64,000 nt of DNA from an uncultured Cellvibrionales bacterium (GTDB lineage Bacteria; Pseudomonadota; Gammaproteobacteria; Pseudomonadales; Dasaniaceae): NCBI GenBank assembly GCA_913019905.1, contig CAJVZD010000002.1, forward strand, positions 124,001-188,000. Direction: 5' to 3'. Below are positions 7,868 to 18,234 of the stretch, piece by piece. Both the position numbers and the translations under genes were made by a program. Position 1 is the first letter of the stretch. Each line of letters begins with the position of its first letter. The notes beneath the pieces are model-generated. The model searched no databases. It was not told where the DNA came from and saw only the letters and a program-made list of their open reading frames with translations.

Positions 7868-9601
7868 TTAACCTATCAGCGGTATCGCCTGGGTGGCTTG
7901 TCCGGCAACAACATACCAGCACACAAACAGTCCATTAATGAACCCGCCCGGATAAACGCTGCCGGTTCGGTAAAAAAACCACGTTGATATACAAGCGACC
8001 AATACCATCAACGGCGCGAACTGAATGGCGACTATAGTTAACAGCGGTTGACTCGCAATCGCCAAGGTATCGCCCGTTAAGAGGGGCACATACTGAACCA
8101 ACAACAATAGTACAAAACCGATCGACAGAACAACCGCATTCACAACCATAGCCATGCTTGTAGATAGATTCTTTATACGCAACTGAGAGTGTAAACTGGC
8201 GCCCATAGCAATAAAGAAAACACAGAACGCTGGAAGGTAAAATAAAAATTGGAAAAAGTGCACTTTAGACATGCTTTTTAGGGCAACGACCCAGATCCGA
8301 AAATCCGATGTAAAGAAGAAATCAACGAGTACCACCAAAATATACAGCACACTGATCACGGCCGCAGCAAACCCCGCCGACGCGAATAGTTCTCTGCCGC
8401 TTCCCACTCCCAATTGTTTCAGTTGTTTTATGTTTCCTCCACCAAATTTCACCCACAGCCCAAACAGCGTCAAACTGATTAGTGTATTTCCCAACATCCA
8501 GATAACGATGCCATTGGTAATATCCTGAGCCCAGATGGCATTTGCCGGAACCGCTAAGGCACCTAAAGTTTGAAAAGGAAAAAACGTAATAATGGGCAAG
8601 CCTATTGTTAACAGGGCAGCTACATACCAGCTTTTCCCTTCGGCGCCATTGAAAGCAGGCATTGTTAACGACAACGTTTGAAACCTATTGCTTAACAAAA
8701 GGCGCTCGGACAAGGGAATAATAAGAAAACAAAGCCCTAACAACGCAATAAAAGTTCCCAACTCTTTCCAATGCCAAATCTGGTCACTGCTCGCTCGTTG
8801 CTGTTCCGGCTTCAAAATTGTCTGTAACCACTCTACCGCATGCCCAACCGCTACGGGCGAATGATGATCTCCCGGGTGAGTGACCGAGGGCATTGCCAGC
8901 CTTCTCGCAGAACCGTCGGCGATGTTTCCATAGGTTTTTTCAACGATAACTTCGTCACCTGTGTTAAAAAGCTTCTGCAATTTTTTTGTTGTTACCATGT
9001 CCTTGGGAACGTCCACTCCCCACATTAAGGAAGAAAACTCGTCGAATTGACTAAACACTAACAATAAATTTTTTGGAAATTCTGCCGTTCCTTCTCCAGT
9101 GCCTAAAGTCCCGGTTGAAGAACCTTCCAGCACTATTGCCTGGTATCCGTCAGGGTGTGCTGAAGCTGCCATCAAGGAGGCCCACCCGCCCATAGAATGC
9201 CCCTCCAATGCGACCCTATCTCTATCGACAAAAGGCAAACTGCGAAGATATCGCAATCCATCGGGTCCGCCGAATCCATGGGCGAACGCGGGAGGATCGG
9301 AAAAGCCATGACCAGTCTGATCCAGAGCTAAGACTACAAACCCGCGGCGAGAAAGTTCAATGGCAAACGCAGACTGAGTCTCGCGGCTGTTGATGTAACC
9401 GTGAATCGCCAGAACTGCTGGTTGCGGGGACGAAGCAGTGGCATCTTTCGGAATATACAACAGCCCACTCATCAACTGACCGGCACTGCCAACAAAGCGT
9501 ACATCCTGAATTTTCACGCTCCCATTGTTTGTCTGTATTAAAGAAGCGAGAAGACTTCCAACAAAAACAAAAATCAAACTTATCGAAATTTTACGGTTCA
9601 T
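7868..9601 (-). CDS. Membrane-anchored alpha/beta hydrolase with multi-helix C-terminal domain
   Basis: A 577-residue protein in two parts. After an N-terminal signal/anchor helix (about 5-22), residues 30-275 form an alpha/beta hydrolase domain: nucleophile elbow GHSMGG with S136, oxyanion region AIHGYINS near 66, an acidic residue in FSQFDEF, and a likely catalytic histidine in HPGDHHSP. From about residue 290 there are roughly eight hydrophobic helices to the C-terminus. Dienelactone-hydrolase-like domains fused to membrane helices occur in a few families, but the reaction is unknown. The hydrolase part is predicted to face the periplasm. ATG 9601 was chosen because GAGG lies 6 bases before it; upstream in-frame codons lack such a site. 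It has no operon partner. Confidence 0.78.
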   Translation of the reverse strand: MNRKISISLIFVFVGSLLASLIQTNNGSVKIQDVRFVGSAGQLMSGLLYIPKDATASSPQPAVLAIHGYINSRETQSAFAIELSRRGFVVLALDQTGHGFSDPPAFAHGFGGPDGLRYLRSLPFVDRDRVALEGHSMGGWASLMAASAHPDGYQAIVLEGSSTGTLGTGEGTAEFPKNLLLVFSQFDEFSSLMWGVDVPKDMVTTKKLQKLFNTGDEVIVEKTYGNIADGSARRLAMPSVTHPGDHHSPVAVGHAVEWLQTILKPEQQRASSDQIWHWKELGTFIALLGLCFLIIPLSERLLLSNRFQTLSLTMPAFNGAEGKSWYVAALLTIGLPIITFFPFQTLGALAVPANAIWAQDITNGIVIWMLGNTLISLTLFGLWVKFGGGNIKQLKQLGVGSGRELFASAGFAAAVISVLYILVVLVDFFFTSDFRIWVVALKSMSKVHFFQFLFYLPAFCVFFIAMGASLHSQLRIKNLSTSMAMVVNAVVLSIGFVLLLLVQYVPLLTGDTLAIASQPLLTIVAIQFAPLMVLVACISTWFFYRTGSVYPGGFINGLFVCWYVVAGQATQAIPLIG

Positions 9602-9838
9602 AATTATCCTCAGCATCCGCGCAGACATCGCCAATGCCATTTATTATTAGCTACGCTTTTTTGATATTTAAAATAAAAGTCAGTCTTGCTCTATGCAAAA
9701 ATCTCAATGGCAGTGAATATAATCCAGACTTGATTCCGACTTACTCCCTACTTGAGCCTGGTAAACATGACACTACCCACAACGACGCAGCTTCACATCA
9801 AGCTCTTCATGTATTTACACCAGTAAAAATCCGATAGA

Positions 9839-10798
9839 TCAGGTCAGAATGACTTTTCCAACCACTTTTCTGTCGACTAACAACTGATAGGCTTCAATGA
9901 CCTGTTCTAGTTTCAATTTGTGAGAGATATAGGGCTTAATGCGCTCGGTGCTTAACCAATCCATTAGGGTGCGCATATTTTTTTCACCCTGTGCCGGATT
10001 GTAGCGGTGCAGGTTACCCAGGTTATAACCAATGACCGAGGCATCTTTTACCAACAAGTGATTTGTTTTTGCCAATGCCGGACGACCGCTAGTAAACCCC
10101 ACGATCAAGATTCTCCCAAAAGGCGCAATACAGCGCATGGATTCATCAAAAGTATCGCCACCGACGGGGTCATAGATGACATCTGCACCGAGCCCACCGG
10201 TAAGCTCTTTAACTTGCTCGCGGAAACCTTGGCTATAGTTGATCAAATGATCCGCCCCCATTTTACCGACAATGGCCAGTTTTTCGTCACTACTGGACGT
10301 CCCTATAACCCTGGCCCCGTATAATTTGCCTATGTCGACCGCCGCGAGGCCCACTCCGCCGGCAGCGCCATGCACCAACAGCGTTTCTCCAGGCTGAAGA
10401 TTCGCGCGCTGCAAGCCATAGTAGGCCGTCGCGTAATTATTTCGAAATGAGGCCGCTGCATGCAGATCAGCGCCTCGCGGAATTTGTGTCAGTGTTTCCG
10501 CCGCGACGTTAATTTGTTCGATGCAGCCGCCCTGAGTTAATACTCTGTCGCCTATGGCAAAATCACTCACTCCCGGACCGAGTTCCGTAATAATGCCGGC
10601 CCCCTCGCCACCAACAATAAAGGGCAGTTCTGGCTGCACCTGATAGTCACCTGCAATCCGGACCAGATCACTAAATTGAATGCCGTGTGCTTTAAGCTCT
10701 ACTTTCACCTGGCCTGCCTCCGGCGACCCCGGTTTATCGACCTCCCTAACTTCCAGGTCTTTATGGGAACCCAGTTTCGTACAATAAACAGCCTTCAT
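9839..10798 (-). CDS. NADPH:quinone oxidoreductase / zinc-independent MDR alcohol dehydrogenase family
   Basis: A 319-residue medium-chain dehydrogenase/reductase. The N-terminal GroES-like domain contains GEGAGIITELGPGVSDFAIGD. The Rossmann domain carries VHGAAGGVGLAAVDIGKLYG near residue 145, with the AAGGVG dinucleotide motif of the QOR/crotonyl-CoA-like branch. No cysteine-rich structural zinc loop is present, so it belongs to the zinc-free quinone oxidoreductase branch. Likely role: NADPH-dependent reduction of quinones or alpha,beta-unsaturated carbonyls in the cytosol. It stands alone, with a 670-bp space to the divergent gltB gene. Confidence 0.85.
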   Translation of the reverse strand: MKAVYCTKLGSHKDLEVREVDKPGSPEAGQVKVELKAHGIQFSDLVRIAGDYQVQPELPFIVGGEGAGIITELGPGVSDFAIGDRVLTQGGCIEQINVAAETLTQIPRGADLHAAASFRNNYATAYYGLQRANLQPGETLLVHGAAGGVGLAAVDIGKLYGARVIGTSSSDEKLAIVGKMGADHLINYSQGFREQVKELTGGLGADVIYDPVGGDTFDESMRCIAPFGRILIVGFTSGRPALAKTNHLLVKDASVIGYNLGNLHRYNPAQGEKNMRTLMDWLSTERIKPYISHKLKLEQVIEAYQLLVDRKVVGKVILT

Positions 10799-11469
10799 TA
10801 TCCAGATCCTTTACATTTTTGTGCCGATGCGCAGCCCGTTGCTCGCAGCGTATTAATAGCAAAAAACGGCCTCCACTCGTAAAATAAAGCGTCTAAACCA
10901 ACCGCTGCAACGCTCTGCGTCGACACCCAATAAACATAGAAACCTTTGCAGAAAACAGTTCAGTTTACGTTTTCCCCGGAATTTTCACGCAAAAACAGTT
11001 TTGGGCGTACAATATTTGTACTAAAAGAGGCCTCTTAACGAACGAAATTTACGCAAAATTGCACCGAACCACCTCTTTTAACGACTCATTTGATTTTTTT
11101 GAGCGCAAATCGCCTGCATTTTTAAAAAGTCAAATATTTTGGCACGCCTTTACTAAAAGCGATGTAGAAGCTAACACAAATAACCCGCACAAGCCCTTGA
11201 TATTTATAATTTTTACTAATTCGTCGAGACTAGCTAGAAATTTGCTAGCGACCAAAAATAGTGCAATTTTCTAGGGTTTTTTCGAGGTCAAAAATGCTCT
11301 TGAACAATTTAAACGCTACCATCGCTTTCGTTTCGAGTCAGGTGCAAGCCGGGGATCGGTCAGCGAGTGTAGATTTACAAAGTTGAGTAGTTTATGCTTC
11401 GTACCCTTTTTTTCTTAGCCACCCATATTTGGCTATTGTTATGTGCCATTATTGTTGGAGAGTTACTCA
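10799..11469. other. 671-bp intergenic region before gltB
   Basis: This separates the oxidoreductase (minus) from gltBD (plus). It contains two palindromes (11007-11036), an inverted repeat GCTAG-N7-CTAGC near 11231-11247, and A/T-rich DNA up to the gltB ribosome site TTGGAG at 11455-11460. A 71-codon open frame at 11059-11274 has no recognisable features and I do not call it. Confidence 0.5.
11007..11036. promoter_or_regulatory. Two adjacent palindromes, possible operator
   Basis: GTACAA-TAT-TTGTAC (11007-11021) is a perfect inverted repeat. Three bases later stands the perfect 12-bp palindrome AAGAGGCCTCTT (11025-11036). They lie about 210 bp upstream of the oxidoreductase start and 430 bp upstream of gltB. 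Tandem dyads of this kind are typical operator structures, but the regulator is unknown. Confidence 0.35.
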
Positions 11470-14400
11470 ATGAAGTCAGATACAAACACAGAGGTTAATT
11501 TCGGCTATCCCGCGCCGCAGGGCCTGTATAACCCTGACAACGAGAAGGATAGTTGTGGCGTAGGTTTTGTTGCTGATATGAAAGGCCGCCCAAGCCACGA
11601 CATCGTGATTGAAGCTGATCATGCGCTGAGAAGAATGGATCACAGAGGTGGCTGCGGCTGCGAAACCAATACAGGCGACGGCTGCGGCATATTAACTGGC
11701 ATGCCCCATAGCTTCTTTCAAAAAGTCGTTAAAGCCGAATTTGATACCGAATTACCGGAGCAGGGAAAGTATGCGATCGGTAACGTTTTTCTTCCACAAG
11801 ATGAAGCGCAAAGAACACTATGCAAATCGCGGGTGGCGCAGTTCATAAAAAGTGAAGGGCAGACACTAATCGGCTGGAGAAAAGTTCCCGTCGAGCCCAC
11901 TAAAGCTGACGTTGGTCCTACTGCATTAGCGGCTATGCCCATTATTGAACAGCTGGTTGTTGCTGCCGCCGATGGTATAGACAAGAAGGCATTCGAGAGA
12001 AAGCTCTATGTGATTCGAAAGCAAAGCACTCGCGAAAACCGTACCGATGATAGTTTATCCCAGGCACAGATGTTCTATATATGCACTCTGGCTCCCGATG
12101 TTATCGTTTATAAAGGTATGTTAACTCCAGATCAGTTAATGCCTTTTTACTCTGATCTTTCCGATGAAGACTATAGCTCGCATCTGGCGATGGTTCACTC
12201 ACGATTCAGTACCAATACCTTCCCGTCGTGGGATCGTGCGCAGCCCAACCGATATATGAGCCACAACGGTGAGATAAATACTCGCAAAGGCAATATCAAC
12301 TGGATGCACGCCCGCGAAGGCGTCGTAAAGAGTCCTCTGTTTGGCAGCGAGATCAACAAGCTCTTTCCACTGGTAGAACCAGATTGCTCTGACTCGGGTA
12401 GTTTTGACAACGTTCTAGAATTTATGCTGATGAGTGGTCGCACGCTACAGGAAGCCATGACTCTAATGATTCCGGAAGCATGGCAAAATGACGATGAAAT
12501 GTCGCAGGCGAAAAAAGACTTCTACGAATTCAACTCCACTATTATGGAGCCCTGGGACGGACCGGCTTCCATAGCGTTTACCGATGGAAATCTAATCGGC
12601 GCTGTTCTCGACCGAAATGGCTTGCGCCCCAGTCGCTACTACATCACCCACGATGACAAAGTCATTATGGCTTCAGAAGTAGGCGTTATTCCGGTAGACC
12701 CGGCCAACGTAAAGGCAAAAGGCCGCTTGCAACCGGGAATGATGTTTCTATTAGATACGGAACAGGGGCGCTTAATCGACGACGCTGAACTTAAACGCGA
12801 CTTCGCAGCTCAACGCCCGTACGGCGATTGGCTGAAAAACAATGCGATCAATTTTTCCGATCTGCACACCAACGAAGAACCCCACGGTTTTAATCAGGAA
12901 ACCCTGCTCGACCGAATGAAAGCTTTCGGTTTCACCATGGAAACCATGCAGTACATGTTACTGCCGATTGTGACGGAACTCCGTGACCCCGTTGGCTCAA
13001 TGGGCAACGATAGCGCACTGGCGTGCCTATCCGATAAATCGCGTATGATTTACGACTACTTTAAACAGCTGTTTGCGCAAGTGACCAACCCTGCTATCGA
13101 TTCAATTCGCGAAGAAGTGGTTATGTCGCTGGAATGTTATATCGGTCCCGAAGGTAATTTGCTGGAAACAACCGAACAACATGCGCACCGACTCAGAATT
13201 CCTCATCCTATTATGTGCAACGAAGAAATGGCTGCGTTGCGTCATATTAATTACAAAGGTTGGAAATCTAAGTTAATTGATATCACGTATGACCTGTCGG
13301 AAGGGACAGACGGGCTCAAAACTGCCCTGGACAGAATCTGCAAAGAGGCAAGTGAGGCGGTAGCCAATAAAGACAGCTTGATTATTCTGTCAGATCGCAA
13401 TATTTCAGAAACCCGTGTTCCAGTCAGCGCGCTATTGGCCACCGGTGCAGTACATCACCATTTAGTTAAATCTTCAGACCGAACAAAAATCGGCCTTATC
13501 CTGGAAAGCGGAGAGGCGAGAGAAGTACATCATTTCTGCATGTTAGTCGGTTACGGAATCGATGCCATCAACCCCTATCTGGCCTTTGAGTCACTGTGGC
13601 AAGCGCAGCGCGATAATTTACTCACTGGCGAAAAATACGACGACGATGACAAAATTGTCGCCGCTTACCGTAAAGGTGTTGCCAAAGGTATGTTAAAAGT
13701 CATGGCTAAAATGGGTATTTCTACCTTGCAGTCATACAAGGGCGCGCAAATATTTGAAGCCGTCGGTTTAGCCGATGAAGTTATCGACCGCTGTTTTTCT
13801 GGCACCCCGAGTCGAGTGCAAGGCGTTGGTCTGGCGGTACTGGCTGAAGAGTCGATTCGCCGGCACAATTTGGCCTACCAGAAGCGCAACCCTTTACAGC
13901 TCACTGAACTGCCGAACCCTGGTGATATTCAATGGCGCTCTGAAGGCGAAAAACACATGTGGAACCCGACCACTATATCGTCGGTACAAGATGCCACACG
14001 AAATAACAGCAAAGCCGCCTTCGAACGCTTTGCAAAGGCCTCCGACGAAGAAGCCACACGAGGATCAACTTTAAGAGGCCTAATGAGCTTCAAAGAAAAG
14101 CCCAATGGCGGCCCTATCTCTATCGATGAGGTTGAGCCTGCGACAGAAATACTAAAACGCTTTTGCACAGGCGCGATGAGCTTTGGCTCTATTTCTCCAG
14201 AGGCACATGAAACGCTGGCGATTGCAATGAATCGTATTGGCGGTAAGTCCAATACCGGTGAAGGTGGTGAAGACGCGAAGCGCTTCACTCCACTCGATAA
14301 CGGCGATTCAAAACGATCGGCTATTAAGCAAGTCGCTTCCGGTCGCTTTGGTGTAACGTCTAACTATCTTGCCAATGCTGATGAAATCCAGATCAAGATT

Positions 14401-16041
14401 TCGCAAGGGGCGAAACCGGGCGAAGGTGGTGAACTTCCCGGCGGCAAAGTTGACGACTATATAGCGATGCTAAGACATTCAACACCGGGTGTCGGATTAA
14501 TAAGTCCTCCACCTCATCACGATATCTATTCTATCGAAGATATGGCGCAGCTTATTCACGATTTAAAAAATGCCAACCGCCATGCACGCATCTCGGTGAA
14601 GCTCGTGTCTGAAATGGGCGTTGGCACAATTGCGGCAGGTGTTACCAAGGCGAAAACAGATCACCTCGTTATTGCCGGCCACGATGGTGGAACCGGGGCA
14701 TCACCACTCACATCTATAAAACATGCAGGTCTGCCTTGGGAGCTCGGCATATCCGAGACACATCAAACCCTAGTCATGAATGACTTACGCTCACGGGTTG
14801 TTCTCCAAACTGACGGTCAATTAAAAACCGGGCGGGATGTCGCTATTGCCGCATTGCTTGGAGCGGAAGAATTCGGCTTCGCCACTGCGCCCCTTGTGAC
14901 TCTGGGTTGTATCATGATGCGTAAGTGTCACCTCAATACCTGCCCTGTTGGCATAGCGACGCAAGACCCCGAATTGCGTAAGAAGTTTAAGGGCAAACCA
15001 GAAAACGTTGTTAATTACTTCTTCTTTGTCGCCGAAGATCTCCGCGCCATTATGGCAGAACTTGGTTTTAAAACTGTCAATGAGATGGTAGGTCGTAGCG
15101 ATGCCTTAGAAATGAGTAAAGCGATTAATCATTGGAAAGCAGATGGACTTGATTTGAGCGCAATACTGACTCCTGCCCAGAAAAAGCATCAGTCAGTTGG
15201 AACTTATTGCACGCAAGCACAAGACCACGCGTTAGACCTTGCGCTGGACAATGAAATCATCAAACAGGCTCAGCCCGCGATATTGAATCGAGAAAAAGTC
15301 AATATTGAATTGCCGATAGTTAACGTCAATCGCGTTGTGGGAACCATGCTATCGCATGAAATCACAAAAGCGCACGGCGCCAGTGGATTAGCTGACGACA
15401 CTGTCCACGTTAAGCTGACAGGATCAGCCGGCCAGAGCTTGGGTGCGTTCATCACAAAAGGCATCACGCTGGAAGTTGAAGGCGATGCAAATGATTTTGT
15501 CGGTAAAGGTCTGTCGGGCGGGAAGGTTATCGTATACCCACCTAAAGTCAGTACTTTTGTCGCGGAAGATAATATTCTTGTCGGCAACGTGGTTCTTTAC
15601 GGGGCGACCAGTGGAGACGCTTACTTCAGAGGTGTTGCGGCAGAACGTTTTTGTGTGAGAAACAGCGGCGCGCGAACAGTTGTCGAAGGCATCGGTGATC
15701 ACGGCTGTGAATACATGACGGGGGGTCGAGTCGTTGTGCTTGGAGATACAGGCCGGAATTTTGCAGCGGGCATGAGTGGCGGTATCGCTTACATATGGGA
15801 CAAGAATTCTAAGTTTAAAAACAAATGCAATATGGGCATGGTTGAACTGGAAAGCCTGGAAGTGCAAGCTGACATAAGCGAAGTCAAAGACCTGATTGAG
15901 AATCACTTTAAGTTTACCGGCTCTGCTGTCGCCGAGCAGATATTGGCTGATTGGAGTAATGCTATCAGTCAGTTCGTAAAAGTGATGCCGACAGATTACA
16001 AACGTGTTCTTAATCAACAGGCTAGTAAAAAGGCAAGTTAA
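11470..16041 (+). CDS. gltB: Glutamate synthase (NADPH), large alpha subunit
   Basis: The 1523-residue alpha subunit makes two glutamates from glutamine and 2-oxoglutarate. Domains in order: a 28-residue propeptide ending at KDS; an N-terminal-nucleophile glutaminase whose catalytic cysteine is C29 in SCGVGF; a central domain; the FMN/2-oxoglutarate synthase barrel (about 800-1200) with GEGGE and [11 protein letters not shown] motifs; and the C-terminal GXGXG beta-helix. The 3Fe-4S ligands are in [12 protein letters not shown] (C-x5-C-x4-C). ATG 11470 is chosen because GGAG lies 9 bases upstream and it gives the usual short propeptide. gltD follows after 69 bp as its partner subunit. Length and motifs are normal. 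Confidence 0.97.
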   Translation: MKSDTNTEVNFGYPAPQGLYNPDNEKDSCGVGFVADMKGRPSHDIVIEADHALRRMDHRGGCGCETNTGDGCGILTGMPHSFFQKVVKAEFDTELPEQGKYAIGNVFLPQDEAQRTLCKSRVAQFIKSEGQTLIGWRKVPVEPTKADVGPTALAAMPIIEQLVVAAADGIDKKAFERKLYVIRKQSTRENRTDDSLSQAQMFYICTLAPDVIVYKGMLTPDQLMPFYSDLSDEDYSSHLAMVHSRFSTNTFPSWDRAQPNRYMSHNGEINTRKGNINWMHAREGVVKSPLFGSEINKLFPLVEPDCSDSGSFDNVLEFMLMSGRTLQEAMTLMIPEAWQNDDEMSQAKKDFYEFNSTIMEPWDGPASIAFTDGNLIGAVLDRNGLRPSRYYITHDDKVIMASEVGVIPVDPANVKAKGRLQPGMMFLLDTEQGRLIDDAELKRDFAAQRPYGDWLKNNAINFSDLHTNEEPHGFNQETLLDRMKAFGFTMETMQYMLLPIVTELRDPVGSMGNDSALACLSDKSRMIYDYFKQLFAQVTNPAIDSIREEVVMSLECYIGPEGNLLETTEQHAHRLRIPHPIMCNEEMAALRHINYKGWKSKLIDITYDLSEGTDGLKTALDRICKEASEAVANKDSLIILSDRNISETRVPVSALLATGAVHHHLVKSSDRTKIGLILESGEAREVHHFCMLVGYGIDAINPYLAFESLWQAQRDNLLTGEKYDDDDKIVAAYRKGVAKGMLKVMAKMGISTLQSYKGAQIFEAVGLADEVIDRCFSGTPSRVQGVGLAVLAEESIRRHNLAYQKRNPLQLTELPNPGDIQWRSEGEKHMWNPTTISSVQDATRNNSKAAFERFAKASDEEATRGSTLRGLMSFKEKPNGGPISIDEVEPATEILKRFCTGAMSFGSISPEAHETLAIAMNRIGGKSNTGEGGEDAKRFTPLDNGDSKRSAIKQVASGRFGVTSNYLANADEIQIKISQGAKPGEGGELPGGKVDDYIAMLRHSTPGVGLISPPPHHDIYSIEDMAQLIHDLKNANRHARISVKLVSEMGVGTIAAGVTKAKTDHLVIAGHDGGTGASPLTSIKHAGLPWELGISETHQTLVMNDLRSRVVLQTDGQLKTGRDVAIAALLGAEEFGFATAPLVTLGCIMMRKCHLNTCPVGIATQDPELRKKFKGKPENVVNYFFFVAEDLRAIMAELGFKTVNEMVGRSDALEMSKAINHWKADGLDLSAILTPAQKKHQSVGTYCTQAQDHALDLALDNEIIKQAQPAILNREKVNIELPIVNVNRVVGTMLSHEITKAHGASGLADDTVHVKLTGSAGQSLGAFITKGITLEVEGDANDFVGKGLSGGKVIVYPPKVSTFVAEDNILVGNVVLYGATSGDAYFRGVAAERFCVRNSGARTVVEGIGDHGCEYMTGGRVVVLGDTGRNFAAGMSGGIAYIWDKNSKFKNKCNMGMVELESLEVQADISEVKDLIENHFKFTGSAVAEQILADWSNAISQFVKVMPTDYKRVLNQQASKKAS

Positions 16042-16110
16042 TTTAGCTAGCTGCGCGCAATAGCGCCGACGTTATTTCGGCATTATAGAAAATAGATAGG
16101 TTATAGAATT

Positions 16111-17592
16111 ATGGGAAAGCCAACGGGTTTTAAAGAATTCACTCGCGACGCACAAATATATAGAGAAGTCGGCGAACGAATTCTGGATTATAAAGAGCTT
16201 TATTCGGACACCAAAAACAGTGTACTAAAAACACAGGCATCAAGGTGTATGGATTGCGGCATTGCATTTTGCCAATCCAACGATGGCTGTCCGGTGAACA
16301 ATCTCTGCCCTGAGTGGAATGATTTGGTCTATAAAGATCAATGGAAAGATGCCCTAGATCGATTGCACCTGACCAATAACTTTCCTGAATTTACCGGTCG
16401 TGTATGCCCTGCCCCGTGCGAAGGCTCCTGCGTTCTGGGCTCGGTCGATAAGCCTGTTACCATTAAAAATATTGAGCAGGCGATCATAGACCGTGGTTTC
16501 AAGGAAGGCTGGGTAGTCGCAGAGCCTCCCAAAGTACGCAGCGGAAAAAAAGTCGCTGTCATCGGTTCGGGTCCCGCCGGTTTAGCGGCCGCGGCCCAAC
16601 TCAATAAGGCCGGACACTTAGTGACTGTTTATGAAAGAGCTGATCGTATCGGTGGCCTGCTGATGTATGGCATACCTAATATGAAGCTAGGTAAAGATCT
16701 CGTTGAGCGCAGAGTTAACATACTCAAAGAAGAAGGCGTAGAATTTATAACCAATGCAGACGTTGGCGGTACTGGGGACAATGCCTTTTCTTTTGATGAA
16801 ATCAAATCCGGCCATGACGCCGTGATTTTTTGTGTCGGTGCAACCAACGCACGAGACCTGCCGATTGCCAATAGAGAGCTGAAAGGCATTTACCCGGCGA
16901 TGGAGTTTCTTCGAGCCAATACCAAAAGCTTGCTCGATTCTAACCTTGAAGACGATAACTATATTTCTGCAAAAGACAAGACAGTCATCGTCATCGGTGG
17001 TGGAGATACCGGCACAGACTGCATCGGTACCTCTATTCGTCACGGCGCAAAAAACGTTATCAACTTTGAGTTGTTACCTCAGCCGCCGGAAGACCGGGCC
17101 GACAATAATCCGTGGCCGACTTGGCCTCGTATTTTGCGGGTCGATTATGGTCATCAGGAAGCTGAACTCAAATTCGGCAATGACCCTCGCACCTATTGTC
17201 TGCTCAGTAAAGAATTCCTCGCCGATGATAACGGCAACCTGAAGGGCATTAAAACAGTTAATGTGGAATGGGCTGAAGAAAACGGCAGAATGAATATGAA
17301 GGAAATTCCAGGCTCTGAAAAGGTGTGGGAAGCGGAGCTTATTTTGTTATCCATGGGCTTTTTGGGCCCAGAACAATACCTCGGTGAATCTGCTGGTGTG
17401 GAGACCGACGAACGGTCCAATTATAAAGCGGAATACGACAAGTTCCAGACCAGTGTCGATGGCGTATTTGCCGCCGGTGACTGCCGACGAGGGCAATCTC
17501 TAGTTGTCTGGGGCATCGACGAAGGTCGCCGTGCAGCTCGAGAAGTTGATTGTTATCTGATGGGCGAATCTTTATTGCCCTACGGAAAATAG
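16111..17592 (+). CDS. gltD: Glutamate synthase, small beta subunit
   Basis: A 493-residue flavoprotein that feeds NADPH electrons to GltB. The N-terminal part carries the cysteines for two 4Fe-4S clusters ([25 protein letters not shown]). The FAD-binding motif [13 protein letters not shown] follows near residue 151, and the NADPH-binding motif [10 protein letters not shown] near 297. The C-terminal [18 protein letters not shown] region completes the FAD site. It starts at ATG 16111 with AGG 11 bases upstream. It is transcribed with gltB. Length and motifs are complete. Confidence 0.97.
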   Translation: MGKPTGFKEFTRDAQIYREVGERILDYKELYSDTKNSVLKTQASRCMDCGIAFCQSNDGCPVNNLCPEWNDLVYKDQWKDALDRLHLTNNFPEFTGRVCPAPCEGSCVLGSVDKPVTIKNIEQAIIDRGFKEGWVVAEPPKVRSGKKVAVIGSGPAGLAAAAQLNKAGHLVTVYERADRIGGLLMYGIPNMKLGKDLVERRVNILKEEGVEFITNADVGGTGDNAFSFDEIKSGHDAVIFCVGATNARDLPIANRELKGIYPAMEFLRANTKSLLDSNLEDDNYISAKDKTVIVIGGGDTGTDCIGTSIRHGAKNVINFELLPQPPEDRADNNPWPTWPRILRVDYGHQEAELKFGNDPRTYCLLSKEFLADDNGNLKGIKTVNVEWAEENGRMNMKEIPGSEKVWEAELILLSMGFLGPEQYLGESAGVETDERSNYKAEYDKFQTSVDGVFAAGDCRRGQSLVVWGIDEGRRAAREVDCYLMGESLLPYGK

Positions 17593-17616
17593 CTGGGTAA
17601 TAAACCGCTATAGACT

Positions 17617-17636
17617 GAGCCCTTCCACAAGGGCTC
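17617..17636 (+). terminator. Hairpin after gltD
   Basis: GAGCCCTT pairs perfectly with AAGGGCTC across CCAC, 25 bases after the gltD stop. There is no uridine tract, so it may stabilise the transcript end or act with Rho rather than terminate alone. Confidence 0.45.
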
Positions 17637-17722
17637 TAGTAATCGCAAAAAGATACCTTCCAGCACTATTTATACTTCCCCTATAAACTATACTGTATTC
17701 AATAATTATTGAGAGCCGAACG

Positions 17723-18046
17723 ATGGCTGAGCATCAATTTGAATACGGCCCGCTGACAAAAGGGATCTATTTTGGTTTCATTGCCACGACCCTGCTCGTT
17801 GTGCTGTTCGCGACCTCATGGGCGATCTACTACATCTTGTTCTTACTGTTCCTGGGACTGGGACTACGACCTCTATTAGAAAGCACAGGGCTCTATCGAA
17901 ACTTTTCCGCACTGACCGATATGGCTCACGACAGAGTTTATCGTAAACGCTATGAAAAAAGGCGACAAGAGGTCGACAGAGAGAAGCATAACGAACGGTA
18001 CCGCAAAGCGAGAACGCGAGATCCTAGCCTGCCAAAACACTGGTAA
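17723..18046 (+). CDS. Small two-helix membrane protein of unknown function
   Basis: A 107-residue protein. Residues 13-55 are strongly hydrophobic and can form two closely spaced membrane helices (FGFIATTLLVVLFATSWAIYY and ILFLLFLGLGL). The C-terminal half is very basic and hydrophilic (RKRYEKRRQEVDREKHNERYRKARTR region), suggesting a cytoplasmic helix that may bind nucleic acid, lipid head groups or a partner protein. I do not recognise a family. Start ATG 17723 has GAGAG 7 bases upstream and a -10-like TATACT near 17690. It is a single gene downstream of gltD, convergent with the thiolase gene. Composition argues for a real gene. Confidence 0.7.
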   Translation: MAEHQFEYGPLTKGIYFGFIATTLLVVLFATSWAIYYILFLLFLGLGLRPLLESTGLYRNFSALTDMAHDRVYRKRYEKRRQEVDREKHNERYRKARTRDPSLPKHW

Positions 18047-18186
18047 CTAATAAGTTGTCGTCGGAAAAATTACCCGTCAGATCACACTCTAACTGAGCCA
18101 ATCTCGATAGAAACTGTTATTAATCCAGACCTCTCTTTATCCAATAGACAGTGCTAATTTCAGGTTTTTGGAGTCTCTTGTCAAAC

Positions 18187-18222
18187 AGCAAGTGAACACA
18201 ACCTTCGTTGTGTTCACTTGCT
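18187..18222 (-). terminator. Perfect 16-bp hairpin between convergent genes
   Basis: Bases 18187-18202 pair with 18207-18222 without a mismatch around a 4-base loop. The hairpin begins 12 bases after the thiolase stop on the minus strand. The following bases read GTTTGACAAG, only weakly T-rich. It probably ends the thiolase transcript and may also serve the opposite gene. Confidence 0.55.
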
Positions 18223-18234
18223 AAGCATCTTAAA

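Noticed and set aside
9634..9837. 67-codon plus-strand frame between the hydrolase and oxidoreductase genes
   Set aside because: No family features, no ribosome site, and it lies over the hydrolase start region.
11059..11274. 71-codon plus-strand frame before gltB
   Set aside because: Composition resembles random A/T-rich DNA and there is no ribosome site.
15424..16017. 197-codon antisense frame in gltB
   Set aside because: It lies entirely opposite the conserved C-terminal domain of gltB.
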